Shown one piece after another: positions 8,301 through 16,479 of a stretch of DNA of 31,607 nt. The first letter of the stretch is position 1; each line of letters begins with the position of its first letter. The notes under the pieces are model-generated. The model made no database searches and was not told the origin of the DNA. It saw only the letters and a list, made by a program, of their open reading frames with translations. Where the stretch lies: positions 1 through 31,607 of IMG/VR virus record IMGVR_UViG_3300008450_000258. One strand, written 5' to 3'. Both the position numbers and the translations under genes were made by a program. This DNA comes from a virus.

Positions 8301-11300
8301 CCCAGCAGCAACGCCCTGCCACCGAGCAGGCTGCAGAGACAACGGCAGAGCCGGCCCAGCCGGCGGCCCGGCCCAGCATGGCCGAGCGGCTGCGTGAGGC
8401 GGCTCGTGCTGCTCGCACAGAGATGGGCGAGACAGTCACGGCAAGTAAGGCACGCCGCGGTGGCGTGGTCGAGCAGGCCGGCGAATTCACGATCCGCACC
8501 CAGAAAGACGGCACGCTGGGCGTCAACGGAGACCCCGAAGCGATCCGTGCTCTGCTGCCCGAGGGCATCGCTGGCCGCGTTGTACCAGGGGGCATGGTCT
8601 TTACCACCGCCGCCGCGCCGCGTGTGCGCGCTGCGCTCGAGGGCCGCAAGCTGGCCTACAGCCGGGCAGGGCAGGTGACCGAAAAGCTGCCCATGAAGGA
8701 CGGCAAGTACGTCGGCGCGCCGGAGAAGTTCAACACCCCGGGCAAGATCACGCAGCTGCGCAAGTGGCTCAACCGCCTGGCCCGCGAAGGCGAGGCCGGC
8801 CGCTACTGGTACGAGAACAGCAGCCGCGAGGTGCTGGCCATGGTCGGCGGCAACGTCACAGAGGCCCGCAAGTTCGTGGCCCTGCTGTCGATTTACTCGC
8901 CCCAGGCGAAGGTCGACGCCAACTCCACGTTTGCCCTGCGCGCATGGGCGCAATACAAGGCCGGCCAGCCGATCAGCGTCAAGACTGGCGTGCAGGACCG
9001 CAAGGCCCAGGAGGCGCTCGACGACGTCGACGCATTCTGGTCCGGCGAGAAGACCGGAAACTTCTTCTTCAACCTGCTGCGTGAGATTGACCCCAGCACG
9101 GCTGGCAAGCAGGGCGCCACGATCGACATGTGGATGATGCGCGCCGGTCAGTACAGCAACGACGCGCCGACTGCCACGCAGTACGCGTTCATGGAGAACG
9201 AAACCAACCGCCTGGCGCAGGAGCTGGGCTGGGAGCCGCAGCAGGTCCAGGCTGCGATCTGGGTAGCGATGAAGGCCCGCATGGAAAACGCGGGCGTGAA
9301 AAAGCGCACCGAGGCGAGCAGCGAAAAGAAGGGCTGGATTCGCTACGAGTACCCGCTCAAGAACGGAAAGCCCCGCAAGACGCGGGTGATTGTCGATGCG
9401 CAGAAGCACCGCGACAACTGGCTCAAGCACGCCTTCGAACACGACCCCACGAAGGACGACACGCAGCAGGCGAAGTTCGACTTCAGCGACGGCTTACGGC
9501 GCCACGTCGGCCAACTGTCCTGGGAGGCCCGCCCTGGCCGTTCGACCAACGTGCTGCCGGGGGTCAATGACGCCCCGTATGAACAGCAGGTCGAGTTCCA
9601 GCAGGCCGTGCAGAAGGCGCTGCTCGATGAGAACGGTATTGACCTGCTGGCCTACAAGCTGGGCATGCTCATCGACGGCCCGGACATCTTGGCGCCAGGT
9701 GTGTGGCAGGGCGAGATTGCCGCCGGCATGCAGAAACTTGTGGCGCTTGCGCCTGCCAAAGGTGATGAAGGCAAGACCAGCATCGACCCGGCGCAGAAGA
9801 AAGCCATTGAGACCTACGCCGCGATGCTGGGGCTGCTGCTGCGCCAGGAGGGGGTGGGTTACCACCGTCCTTTCTACAACTCGGCAAAGAGCGCCAACAA
9901 CGGGGTGGACCTGGTTGTCGGTCGTACCCTGTCTCCGGCCGAGGCACAAAGCCTGTGGGCGGCCATCGACCAGCGCATGCGTGCTGAAGGGGTAGAGAAC
10001 TGGGAGAACAGCGCCGGAATGATCTCGTCGCCCACCGGCATGCGAGTTGTAAATTTCGGTGCCGTAAGTGACAATATCGCTTTCAGAGAATTAGTAAGGG
10101 ACGCTGCCGAAACGCTGGCGATTGATGAGGTAGAGCTGCAGAGCTTTGCGAGCGACGGCGACCTGGTATTTAACGACTGGAAGGAAAGCCCAAATGGCGA
10201 AGATTATCGATCGCGGATACGCGAAGCCTACGGACCCGATCTACTCGAATGGGCCGGAACTGTTCTCGCCCCGCGCGTTCAGGCCGTCTTCAACGAGTTC
10301 AGCTCCCGATACGGCTGGGGAGACCCCGGCCGAGTCGACACCCTCTTCGACCAGCCAGCAGCAGAAGCCGGGCCAGCCCAAGAAGTAACCAGCACCGACC
10401 CCAGCGCCGGCGATCAGAACCTACAGTTCAGCCGGCGCCGCAAGCCTGCACCCAAGAAGACAGTCAAGGCCTACAAGCTCTTCCGCGTCGACGCACGCAA
10501 ACCTGGTCAGCTCTTCCCGCTCTTCGTCAACGCCAACGACCCGGTCGACATCGGTGTCTGGCTGGACGCTGACGAGGGCCCGCTGACCGAGAAGGGCAAA
10601 GTCAAATCGAAGATTGGCGAGCTCGCCTACCGTCCCGGTTGGCATGCTGGCGATGTGCCTATTGCAACGCACATTGGCGGCAAGTCCGACCCGTCTCTGA
10701 CTGCGCCAGACGTCAGGCCCGAGAACCACGTCTGGGCTGAGGTCGAGATGGCCGCCGATCGCGACTGGCAGAAGGAAGCCAACAAGCGTGGCACCAACGC
10801 CCAGGGCAAGCTGATCGCAGGCAAGGCCCACATCACGGACCAGATCCCGACCGACGGCTTCTACCGATACAAGACCAACCCCAACATGACCGGCAACTGG
10901 CTCATTGGTGGGTCAATGAAGGTCAACCGTATCCTGTCGGATACAGAGGTCGAGCGGATCAACGCCGACGCTGGCGTGGAAGACCTGCCGCGTGAGCAGC
11001 CGTTTGACGCGGAGAAGTATGGGTTTGGTAAGGCCAAGCTCAGCCGCCAGCGCACTGGCCCCTTCTACTCGCAGCTGGCCGAGGCCATCGACCAGGTGCC
11101 CGAGCGCCTGGCCACGCAGCCGGCTGCTCAGTGGAAGGCCTGGCTTGCTAGCAATGCAAGCAAGCTCGGGGTCAAGAAGGATGAGCTCGAGTGGTCCGGT
11201 ATCAACGACTACCTGGACCTGCGCGGCAAGGACAAGGTCTCTAAGGACGAGATCGGCGAGTACCTGGACGCCAACAACGTGCAGGTCAAAGACGTGCTCT

Positions 11301-14300
11301 ACGACGACCAGATCGGAGAGAACACCAAGTTTGGTGAGTTCCAGCTGCCGGGTGGTGAGAACTACGCAGAGCTAATGCTGCAGCTGCCCGACTCCGTCAC
11401 CAAAGCCCGCGGCATTTCTGATTACCGCGTGCCGCAGATGCACCGCTACGGCAAACGCGACGCGGACTACAACCGCCTGCTGCACGTTCGCTTCAATGAC
11501 CGCACCGACGCCGACGGCAACCGCGTGCTGTTCATCGAAGAGATTCAATCCGACTGGGCGCAGGAGGGTAGAAAGAGAGGGTTTGCCAAGGCTGGCGATA
11601 AGGCCTACGAAGTGCGGTTAAGCATGAACGGGGCGCGGGTCAACGCCGATGGCCAGGCCGTCTTTGCCACCCGCGAAGAAGCGCAAGAGCTTGCCGATAG
11701 AACGTCTGGCGCTCCGGCTTTCATGAATGCAGAAGTTGTTGAAATCGAAGCGCGCGGCGTATCGCAAGCCCCCTTCGTGCAAGACACCAAAGCCTGGGTC
11801 ACCCTGGCCGTCAAGCGCATGCTGGTCTTTGCCGCAAGAAACGGCTACGACAAGGTGGCGTTCATCAATGGCCAGCAGTCAGCCGACCGGTATGACTTGA
11901 GTAAGCAAGTCGATCGCGTTTCGTACTTCCCGGATTCGCAAATGGTAGTTGCTTACAAAAATGGCCGAATCGCAGCCGAGAAAAAAGTAGCTGACGAAAA
12001 CGAACTAGCTGATGTCATCGGTAAAGACGCTGCGCGCAAAATTCTTGAACAGCCAGTAGAAGAAGTGGTTAACGCCCGCGGCAATCAAGCTCAAAGTTTG
12101 TCCGGCGTCGACCTCAAGGTCGGCGGCGAAGGCATGATCAAGTTCTACGACCAGATCGTGCCCCAGGTCGTCAACGACGTGCTCAAGAAAGTCGGCGGCG
12201 GCAAGCTCGAGCCAACCACCCTGGTCAACCAGGAAGGCGACTTCGACGCCGAGGATCTCGGCAACGCAACGCAGGCAGAGCTCGACCAGCTGGCAGCCGG
12301 CGGCGTGGCGATGATCCAGCCAGGCTTCACCATCACCGACGAGATGCGCGAGAAGGTCGAAGACGGCATGCCGCTCTTTTCCCGCAAGCGCAACTACGGC
12401 ACGCTGACCGCAGCCCAGGAGCAGGCGCTGCGCAACGTCGGCGGCATCGTGCCCACGCAGACCGTCAAGCAGCGCGCCGCAGAGCTCAAGCAGAAGTTCA
12501 GCCGCAGCTGGTTCTCCGGCATCTTCGACCAGTTCGCGCCGCTCAAAGAAGTCGACCAGCGGGCCTACATGCTGGCCCGTCTGTCCAAGGGTTCCGACGG
12601 GGCCCTGGAAGCGCTGATGCTCTACGGCAAACCGTTCATGAACGGCGACGTGCCCGACGTCAATGTCAACGACAAGGGCTTTATCCACGTCATGGCCAGC
12701 CTCAAGGGCGAGCACGACCGCTTCCTCTGGTGGGTGGCCGCGCAGCGGGCCGAGAACCTCAAAGCCCAGGGCCGTGAGAACCTCTTCACCGACCAGGACA
12801 TCAGCTCGCTGAAGTCGCTCAACCAGGGCAACTTCGACGACGGCACGCCAAGGGCCCAGGCCTACGCCAACGCCCTGGTCAAGATGAACGAGTTCAACGA
12901 CGCGGTGCTCGCGATCGCCGAGAAGTCCGGTCTCATCGACAGCGCGGCGCGGCAGCTCTTCAAAGACATGCCCTACGTGCCGTTCTACCGGGTCATGGAA
13001 GACGGCCTCGAGGGGCCGAGCTTTAGCTCCGGCCTGGTCAACCAGCAGGCCTGGAAGAAACTCAAGGGCGGCACGCAGAAACTCAACGAGGACCTGCTCT
13101 CTAACGTCCTGCTCAACTGGGCCCACCTCTTCGATGCGTCTGGTAAGAACCGCGCAGCGGTGGCATCCATGCAGGCCGCAACCCAGATCGGTATCGCGCA
13201 GCCCGTGGCCGCCGGCACCAAGGGTGCGGTCAAGGTCATGGAGCAGGGGCAGACCAAGCACTACACCATCGACGACCCCTACATCATGGAGGCCGTCACC
13301 TCGCTGAACTACCAGGCCCCTGGATTCTTCCAGCCTTTCAGCACGTTTAAGAAGTGGCTCACGATCGGCGTCACCGCCAGCCCGACCTTCAAGATCAAGA
13401 ACCTGATCCGCGACTCCCTGCAGGCCATCGGCACCACGGACCTGAGCTACAACGTGGCCAGCAACGTGATGAAGGGCTTCAAGCTCGGCAGCCAGGACAC
13501 CCAGACCTTCGCATCCATGCTCGCCGGCGGCGGCCTGATCCGCTTCGGCTCCATGCTCGAGGGCACCAGCCGCACGCAGTACCTGATCGAGCGGCAGGGC
13601 GGCATTCTGCTCAACGAAGGCGGCTGGAAAAAACTGCAGCGCCAGATGACCGGCCTGGTCGAGGCCTACGCAGAGGTCGGCGATCGCCTGGAGAACGTCA
13701 ACCGGGCAGCGCTCTACGACCGACTGATCGCCAAGGGCTACAGCCAGGCCGAGGCCAACTTCATGGCCCGCGACCTGATGGACTTCAGCCTGCAGGGCCG
13801 CTGGCCGGTGGTTCGTTTCCTTGCCCAGTCGGTGCCGTTCCTGAATGCCCGACTTCAGGGTCTGAGCAAACTTGGGCGAGGGGCCAAAGAGGACCCCCGA
13901 CGGTTCGGCTATGTGGTCGGCGCCGTGGCGATGGCCAGCATTGCGCTGATGCTCGCCTACGAGGACGACGAAGACTGGAAGAAGCGCCCCGATTGGGACC
14001 GCGACGCCAACTGGTGGTTCAAGATCGGCGACACCGCCTTCCGTATCCCGAAGCCCTTCGAGATTGGCGCCATCGGCACGGTGGCAGAGCGCACCTGGGA
14101 GATGGCGTTTAACCAGGAGATGACCTGGAAGCGCTACCGCGCTCGCCTGAGCCACATGCTCTTCGAGACGTTCGCGATGGACCCCACGCCGCAGCTCATC
14201 GTGCCGATCTCCGAGATCTACGCCAACCGGGAAGGGTTCACCGGCCGCCCGATCGAGGGCATGAGCCTGGAAAAACTGCGCCCCGAAGACCGGGCCACCG

Positions 14301-14875
14301 AGAGCACCTCCAGTGTCGCCCGCATGCTGGGCCAGATGGGGCTACCCAGCCCGGTGTCCCTCGTCAAGGGCAGCTACGAGAAGCTCTCGCCGGTGCAGAT
14401 CGACCACCTCATCCGCGGCTACTTCGGATGGCTAGGCACGACGGCCAGCAACATCGTGGACTTCGGGCTGCGGCCGCTAATGGGTCGTGGCGAGCGGCCT
14501 GAGTACCGCCTGAAAGACGTCTTCGTGGTGGGCAACTTCGCCGAGGGTCTACCCGCAGGCTCGAGCCGCTACGTCGACCAGCTCTATGACCAGGCGCGTA
14601 TCATCGAGCAGGCCTACATGAGCTACCGCGACGCCGTGAAGAAGGGCGATCGGGAGCAGGCCAAAGAACTGCTGGCAGAAGAGGGCGACAAGATCCGCGC
14701 CTACAAGGCGATCAACCGGATCTCGGACCAGGTGTCAGAAATCAACCGCAAAATTCGGCAGATTGAAGCTAGCAAGACCCTGTCTGCAGAGACCAAGCGG
14801 CGGATGATTGACCAGCTGTCTCAGCGCAAGAACGCCATCGCCCAACGCAGCCAGCGGTTCGCTGCGATCGACTGA
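5366..14875 (+). CDS. giant 3169-residue polyvalent virion protein with metallopeptidase motif
   Basis: One uninterrupted 9.5-kb frame starting at an ATG with GGGAG at 5352-5356. Regions in order: V-P-x-D-D-L-P repeats at the N-terminus; a glycine-zipper membrane segment (about 143-200); Gln/Ala-rich helices; a zinc metallopeptidase motif HELTH (852-856) with a possible third ligand Glu896 or Glu897; a helical domain (about 1115-1560); a basic module (about 1688-1880); a conserved EEIQSDW...YDLSKQV...KFYDQIVPQ module (about 1890-2330), frequent in large polyvalent proteins of phages and conjugative elements; and a C-terminal LPD38-like region (about 2650-2960) with KNLIRDSL, PFLNARLQGL and a membrane segment near 2850. 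Short FSR-type motifs mark several junctions. By analogy with Bcep22-like phages it is probably packed in the virion and ejected with the DNA. N4-type RNA polymerase motifs were not seen. Confidence 0.85.
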   Translation: MALVPEDDLPEGLAPRGLAVPDDDLPGAPTKEKGFVSNVGDLLVEGGKSAIASAQVSPAVISGEGVQDKAGLIAQQLAKPQTDQPKELREAKGAFKDEGEAWEKSQGFLEGAGAVGQMLFEVGRQAVTNPKGVAYMLSEQAANMAPAIVGMIAGGKTGAMVGSVAGPKGAAVGGVAGAVGGAFTGQAPLEIGSEFIGLVGKELSARGLEPTEANVAALLQDPEFTQGAINDARVKGATTAGIDAALTVASGGIATGPRRAALKTATEELGAGADAAQIAKRAGEILDQRTLGQKATTGATAVGVDVAGGGLSEAGGQLAAYGQVDLADVGLEMLGELGGAAIEVPAAGYSVTRDQISRQRQAQAQQLLQQAPDAATAAAAANELAGSVADLEAAVSQYLTPGGAIPTPEQAAAAPAGPREDPTRAMIDRQAGLIAEAQAAGTEFDRQMALDQAQAALPQPQEGRSAGYVDLTPMNDMQAQQRLAILRDETARSGGNALALAIVPHPAQEGRFAIGTQALPDLNLPTTTPTVTPDQAQFQIESAALGGQVSQARAEDSATRGPVIDRALKNVEERGGVATPSEARIFQEAGIGQPYDRVDPALEPGPAPLIETAGAARESFTPNQQLADQEVQADQAARRQADLAQRERTTQEQITATSQPQAAPDAGQVISALVTPGTQRSAEQVRLVNQARSRYSPQDFSILERAATAPFQLDTQERMRLRELRNPPAVPETSTIVPETGTGLMGTRVAARLGQPSNGRIVTTNAKFSTQRIDGKITINDSGTQHEVRVVEPARMGTEGRLLQQLARIFNKRLIAFESDTLQVDGFVRDEDNGAIYINAKASVSPLAVFGHELTHQLKRDNPQAYAALEAVVQRELGEGAMAQFEKDYGEGANLEEITSDLVGNRFQETDFWQSVFDEIAAQNSEQARNIVYRLAAAITRAVNAFMKVVRQPGFQSDQYVKDLNAVKVAVRQALTTYAQQQRPATEQAAETTAEPAQPAARPSMAERLREAARAARTEMGETVTASKARRGGVVEQAGEFTIRTQKDGTLGVNGDPEAIRALLPEGIAGRVVPGGMVFTTAAAPRVRAALEGRKLAYSRAGQVTEKLPMKDGKYVGAPEKFNTPGKITQLRKWLNRLAREGEAGRYWYENSSREVLAMVGGNVTEARKFVALLSIYSPQAKVDANSTFALRAWAQYKAGQPISVKTGVQDRKAQEALDDVDAFWSGEKTGNFFFNLLREIDPSTAGKQGATIDMWMMRAGQYSNDAPTATQYAFMENETNRLAQELGWEPQQVQAAIWVAMKARMENAGVKKRTEASSEKKGWIRYEYPLKNGKPRKTRVIVDAQKHRDNWLKHAFEHDPTKDDTQQAKFDFSDGLRRHVGQLSWEARPGRSTNVLPGVNDAPYEQQVEFQQAVQKALLDENGIDLLAYKLGMLIDGPDILAPGVWQGEIAAGMQKLVALAPAKGDEGKTSIDPAQKKAIETYAAMLGLLLRQEGVGYHRPFYNSAKSANNGVDLVVGRTLSPAEAQSLWAAIDQRMRAEGVENWENSAGMISSPTGMRVVNFGAVSDNIAFRELVRDAAETLAIDEVELQSFASDGDLVFNDWKESPNGEDYRSRIREAYGPDLLEWAGTVLAPRVQAVFNEFSSRYGWGDPGRVDTLFDQPAAEAGPAQEVTSTDPSAGDQNLQFSRRRKPAPKKTVKAYKLFRVDARKPGQLFPLFVNANDPVDIGVWLDADEGPLTEKGKVKSKIGELAYRPGWHAGDVPIATHIGGKSDPSLTAPDVRPENHVWAEVEMAADRDWQKEANKRGTNAQGKLIAGKAHITDQIPTDGFYRYKTNPNMTGNWLIGGSMKVNRILSDTEVERINADAGVEDLPREQPFDAEKYGFGKAKLSRQRTGPFYSQLAEAIDQVPERLATQPAAQWKAWLASNASKLGVKKDELEWSGINDYLDLRGKDKVSKDEIGEYLDANNVQVKDVLYDDQIGENTKFGEFQLPGGENYAELMLQLPDSVTKARGISDYRVPQMHRYGKRDADYNRLLHVRFNDRTDADGNRVLFIEEIQSDWAQEGRKRGFAKAGDKAYEVRLSMNGARVNADGQAVFATREEAQELADRTSGAPAFMNAEVVEIEARGVSQAPFVQDTKAWVTLAVKRMLVFAARNGYDKVAFINGQQSADRYDLSKQVDRVSYFPDSQMVVAYKNGRIAAEKKVADENELADVIGKDAARKILEQPVEEVVNARGNQAQSLSGVDLKVGGEGMIKFYDQIVPQVVNDVLKKVGGGKLEPTTLVNQEGDFDAEDLGNATQAELDQLAAGGVAMIQPGFTITDEMREKVEDGMPLFSRKRNYGTLTAAQEQALRNVGGIVPTQTVKQRAAELKQKFSRSWFSGIFDQFAPLKEVDQRAYMLARLSKGSDGALEALMLYGKPFMNGDVPDVNVNDKGFIHVMASLKGEHDRFLWWVAAQRAENLKAQGRENLFTDQDISSLKSLNQGNFDDGTPRAQAYANALVKMNEFNDAVLAIAEKSGLIDSAARQLFKDMPYVPFYRVMEDGLEGPSFSSGLVNQQAWKKLKGGTQKLNEDLLSNVLLNWAHLFDASGKNRAAVASMQAATQIGIAQPVAAGTKGAVKVMEQGQTKHYTIDDPYIMEAVTSLNYQAPGFFQPFSTFKKWLTIGVTASPTFKIKNLIRDSLQAIGTTDLSYNVASNVMKGFKLGSQDTQTFASMLAGGGLIRFGSMLEGTSRTQYLIERQGGILLNEGGWKKLQRQMTGLVEAYAEVGDRLENVNRAALYDRLIAKGYSQAEANFMARDLMDFSLQGRWPVVRFLAQSVPFLNARLQGLSKLGRGAKEDPRRFGYVVGAVAMASIALMLAYEDDEDWKKRPDWDRDANWWFKIGDTAFRIPKPFEIGAIGTVAERTWEMAFNQEMTWKRYRARLSHMLFETFAMDPTPQLIVPISEIYANREGFTGRPIEGMSLEKLRPEDRATESTSSVARMLGQMGLPSPVSLVKGSYEKLSPVQIDHLIRGYFGWLGTTASNIVDFGLRPLMGRGERPEYRLKDVFVVGNFAEGLPAGSSRYVDQLYDQARIIEQAYMSYRDAVKKGDREQAKELLAEEGDKIRAYKAINRISDQVSEINRKIRQIEASKTLSAETKRRMIDQLSQRKNAIAQRSQRFAAID

Positions 14876-14879
14876 TTCG

Positions 14880-14950
14880 TGTGCAGATTTTGTGCAGTGA
14901 CGGGGTCAAACAACTGCACACAAGAGCGTACAAGGGCGTACTAGAGCGTT
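14880..14950 (+). repeat. direct and inverted repeats beside attP, candidate integrase arm sites
   Basis: TGTGCAG occurs at 14880-14886 and 14891-14897, 11 bp apart, and inverted as CTGCACA at 14914-14920. TGTGCAGT and ACTGCACA form a perfect 8-bp inverted pair. Three adjacent 10-bp units follow: CAAGAGCGTA (14921-14930), CAAGGGCGTA (14931-14940) and CTAGAGCGTT (14941-14950). Short repeated sites with helical phasing next to a core site and int are typical of arm-type integrase or excisionase sites. The assignment is inference. Confidence 0.55.
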
Positions 14951-14987
14951 GATTTTTTGAGGTTTTGTTCTGTATGTCTATGTACGT

Positions 14988-15002
14988 TGGTGCCCAGGAG
15001 AG
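14988..15002 (+). other. candidate attP core matching a tRNA-Leu 3' end
   Basis: TGGTGCCCAGGAGAG reads on the minus strand as CTCTCCTGGGCACCA. That is the form of a tRNA 3' end: part of the T stem, the acceptor strand CCTGGGC, discriminator A and CCA. CCTGGGC is the acceptor strand expected for leucine tRNAs of the GCCCAGG type. It lies about 110 bp before int and next to repeated sites, where attP is expected. No complete tRNA is present; the match ends in the T stem. A search of host tRNA-Leu genes would decide it. Confidence 0.55.
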
Positions 15003-15053
15003 TCCTCGCATTGCACGCCTAAGTACTTGATTGTATTATTCCCGCCTGAGGGC

Positions 15054-15085
15054 GTGTGAAGATTCTGTCCATCGGATCTTCACAC
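15054..15085. promoter_or_regulatory. perfect 10-bp inverted repeat upstream of int
   Basis: GTGTGAAGAT (15054-15063) and ATCTTCACAC (15076-15085) are perfect reverse complements separated by 12 bases, ending 24 bases before the integrase ATG. No T run follows, so it is not an intrinsic terminator. It could be a protein-binding operator or an mRNA hairpin that limits integrase expression. Confidence 0.6.
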
Positions 15086-15109
15086 GAGCAACGCCGTACA
15101 GGAGGGAAC

Positions 15110-16129
15110 ATGGCAAGCGTTAAACCGTACAGAGAGGGCTGGCGGGCAGTCATTCGCCGGGTGGGTTACCCGGTCAGATCGAAGATCTTCAAGATCAAGA
15201 AGGACGCCGATGCGTGGGCTCGAGAGATCGAGTCCAGCATGGACAACAACAAGTACCGGGACCTGGCCAAGGCCAAGGAGCACACGGTCGGGGCGCTCTT
15301 CGAGCGCTTCCGAGACGAGGTCTGCCCGCATCGCAAGGGTGCGCGGTGGGACCGGGTCCGAATCAACTTCCTGCTCAAGACCGCAGAGTTCACCAAGCGC
15401 CGGCTGGACCAGCTGCGGTTCGAAGACATCCGCGACTGGCGCGACGCCAGGCTTAAGAAGGTCTCCCCGCCTTCGGTCAACCGTGAGATGAACCTCATCT
15501 CCGGCATCTTCAGCCACGCCATCGAGGAGTGGTCCGCACCCCTGGCCGGCAACCCCGTGCACATGGTCAGCCGACCCAAGGGCTCCGATCGCCAGCGCAA
15601 CCGGCGCTGGTACGACGATGAGCTGCAGGCGGTCCTAGACGCCGCCAAATGGGACGAGAAGGTCAAGCCAAGGACCGGCAAGGAGATGATGCCGTGGGCC
15701 CTCCTGCTGGCCCTAGAGACGGCAATGCGGCCCAGCGAGCTGACCGCGCTCAAGGTCTCAGACTTCCACCCCAAAGAACGCTGCGTGCGGCTAGTCGACA
15801 GCAAGAACGGCGAGGGCAGGGACGTGCCCCTGTCGACCAAGGCCATGCAGTACCTGGCCTTTCTGACAGAAGGGCGGCGCAGCGGCGAGCTGATCTTTAT
15901 CGTGAGCTGGGAAAGCCTGGGCGCCTACTACCGGGACGCCCGCAAGAAGGCCGGCATGGCGGATTCAGATCTGCGGTTCCGGGATCTGCGGCACGAGGCC
16001 ACGACGCGCCTGAGCCGCAAGTTCAGCAACCAGCTGGAGCTGGCTGCCGTGACCGGGCACCGGTCACTGCAGTCCTTGAAGCGCTACTACAACCCCACCG
16101 CGGCCGAGCTGGCCAAGCGGCTGGACTGA
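15110..16129 (+). CDS. int: phage integrase, tyrosine recombinase
   Basis: A 339-residue site-specific recombinase for integration at the attachment site. The N-terminal part (about 1-60) resembles an arm-binding domain; residues about 60-155 form a SAM-like core-binding domain; the catalytic domain follows. Visible residues are Arg207 (AMRPSEL), Arg291-Asp-Leu-Arg294-His295, His317 (TGHRS) and tyrosines 326-327 (LKRYYNP), of which one is the nucleophile. The usual His of the H-x-x-R box is Arg291 here. The ATG at 15110 is preceded by AGGAGGG; an in-frame GTG at 15056 lies in the inverted repeat and lacks such a site. Its 3' end overlaps the convergent HTH gene by 43 bases. Confidence 0.93.
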   Translation: MASVKPYREGWRAVIRRVGYPVRSKIFKIKKDADAWAREIESSMDNNKYRDLAKAKEHTVGALFERFRDEVCPHRKGARWDRVRINFLLKTAEFTKRRLDQLRFEDIRDWRDARLKKVSPPSVNREMNLISGIFSHAIEEWSAPLAGNPVHMVSRPKGSDRQRNRRWYDDELQAVLDAAKWDEKVKPRTGKEMMPWALLLALETAMRPSELTALKVSDFHPKERCVRLVDSKNGEGRDVPLSTKAMQYLAFLTEGRRSGELIFIVSWESLGAYYRDARKKAGMADSDLRFRDLRHEATTRLSRKFSNQLELAAVTGHRSLQSLKRYYNPTAAELAKRLD

Positions 16130-16479
16130 GCCACCGCCGTGACCTGCGCGTGCAGGGCCTTCTTGGCCCTGTGCTTGCGCTGTTTCTCGGCGTCGGTCAT
16201 GCGCTGCCGTTTGACGTCCTTGCCGGCGCCCAGCTTGTAGATCTTGGTCACGTCCCGGCCATGTCCGTCTTTGTCCCACATGCAAATGTGGGCGGCGCCA
16301 GCCCGATGCAATTCGCGGGTGTACTGAAGCACGGTCACGTAGTGCAGGCCGGTCATCTCGGCCAGCTCCTGGCAGGAGTACGTGCCCTCGAGTAGCAGCT
16401 TGATGAGCTGCGCCTGGGTGATGGCGTTGATCTTGATGATCCGCCGGCCGGTGTTGTTGGGTGGGGGTGATCTAGTCAT
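16087..16479 (-). CDS. winged-helix-like phage DNA-binding protein
   Basis: A 130-residue protein. Residues about 18-62 (ITQAQLIKLLLEGTYSCQELAEMTGLHYVTVLQYTRELHRAGAAHI) look like a winged helix-turn-helix, with recognition helix near HYVTVLQYTRELH. A beta hairpin (ICMWDKDGHGRDVTKIYKLG) and a basic C-terminal helix (KRQRMTDAEKQRKHRAKK) follow. Such proteins are common in phages of beta- and gamma-proteobacteria, usually as small regulators. I prefer the ATG at 16479 because GGAGGG lies eight bases upstream; the GTG at 16488 is too close to that site. It is the most distal gene of the leftward block and converges on int with a 43-base overlap. Confidence 0.72.
   Translation of the reverse strand: MTRSPPPNNTGRRIIKINAITQAQLIKLLLEGTYSCQELAEMTGLHYVTVLQYTRELHRAGAAHICMWDKDGHGRDVTKIYKLGAGKDVKRQRMTDAEKQRKHRAKKALHAQVTAVAQSSRLASSAAVGL

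Noticed and set aside
8138-9442. A 434-codon minus-strand frame
   Set aside because: It lies inside the giant gene, with antisense composition, no start signal and no motifs.
12005-14155. A 716-codon open frame on the minus strand within the giant gene
   Set aside because: It is a shadow frame from GC-rich codon use: it lies entirely opposite a protein with recognisable modules, has no ribosome site and no family-like motifs.
5366-14875. An N4-like virion RNA polymerase, suggested by the size of the giant protein
   Set aside because: I could not find the single-subunit polymerase motifs, while several polyvalent-protein modules and an LPD38-like end are visible.
16153-16171. A 7-bp stem (CAGGGCC/GGCCCTG) near the int/HTH convergence, as a terminator
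   Set aside because: There is no T run on either strand, and it lies inside the HTH coding sequence, where it encodes an ordinary protein segment.
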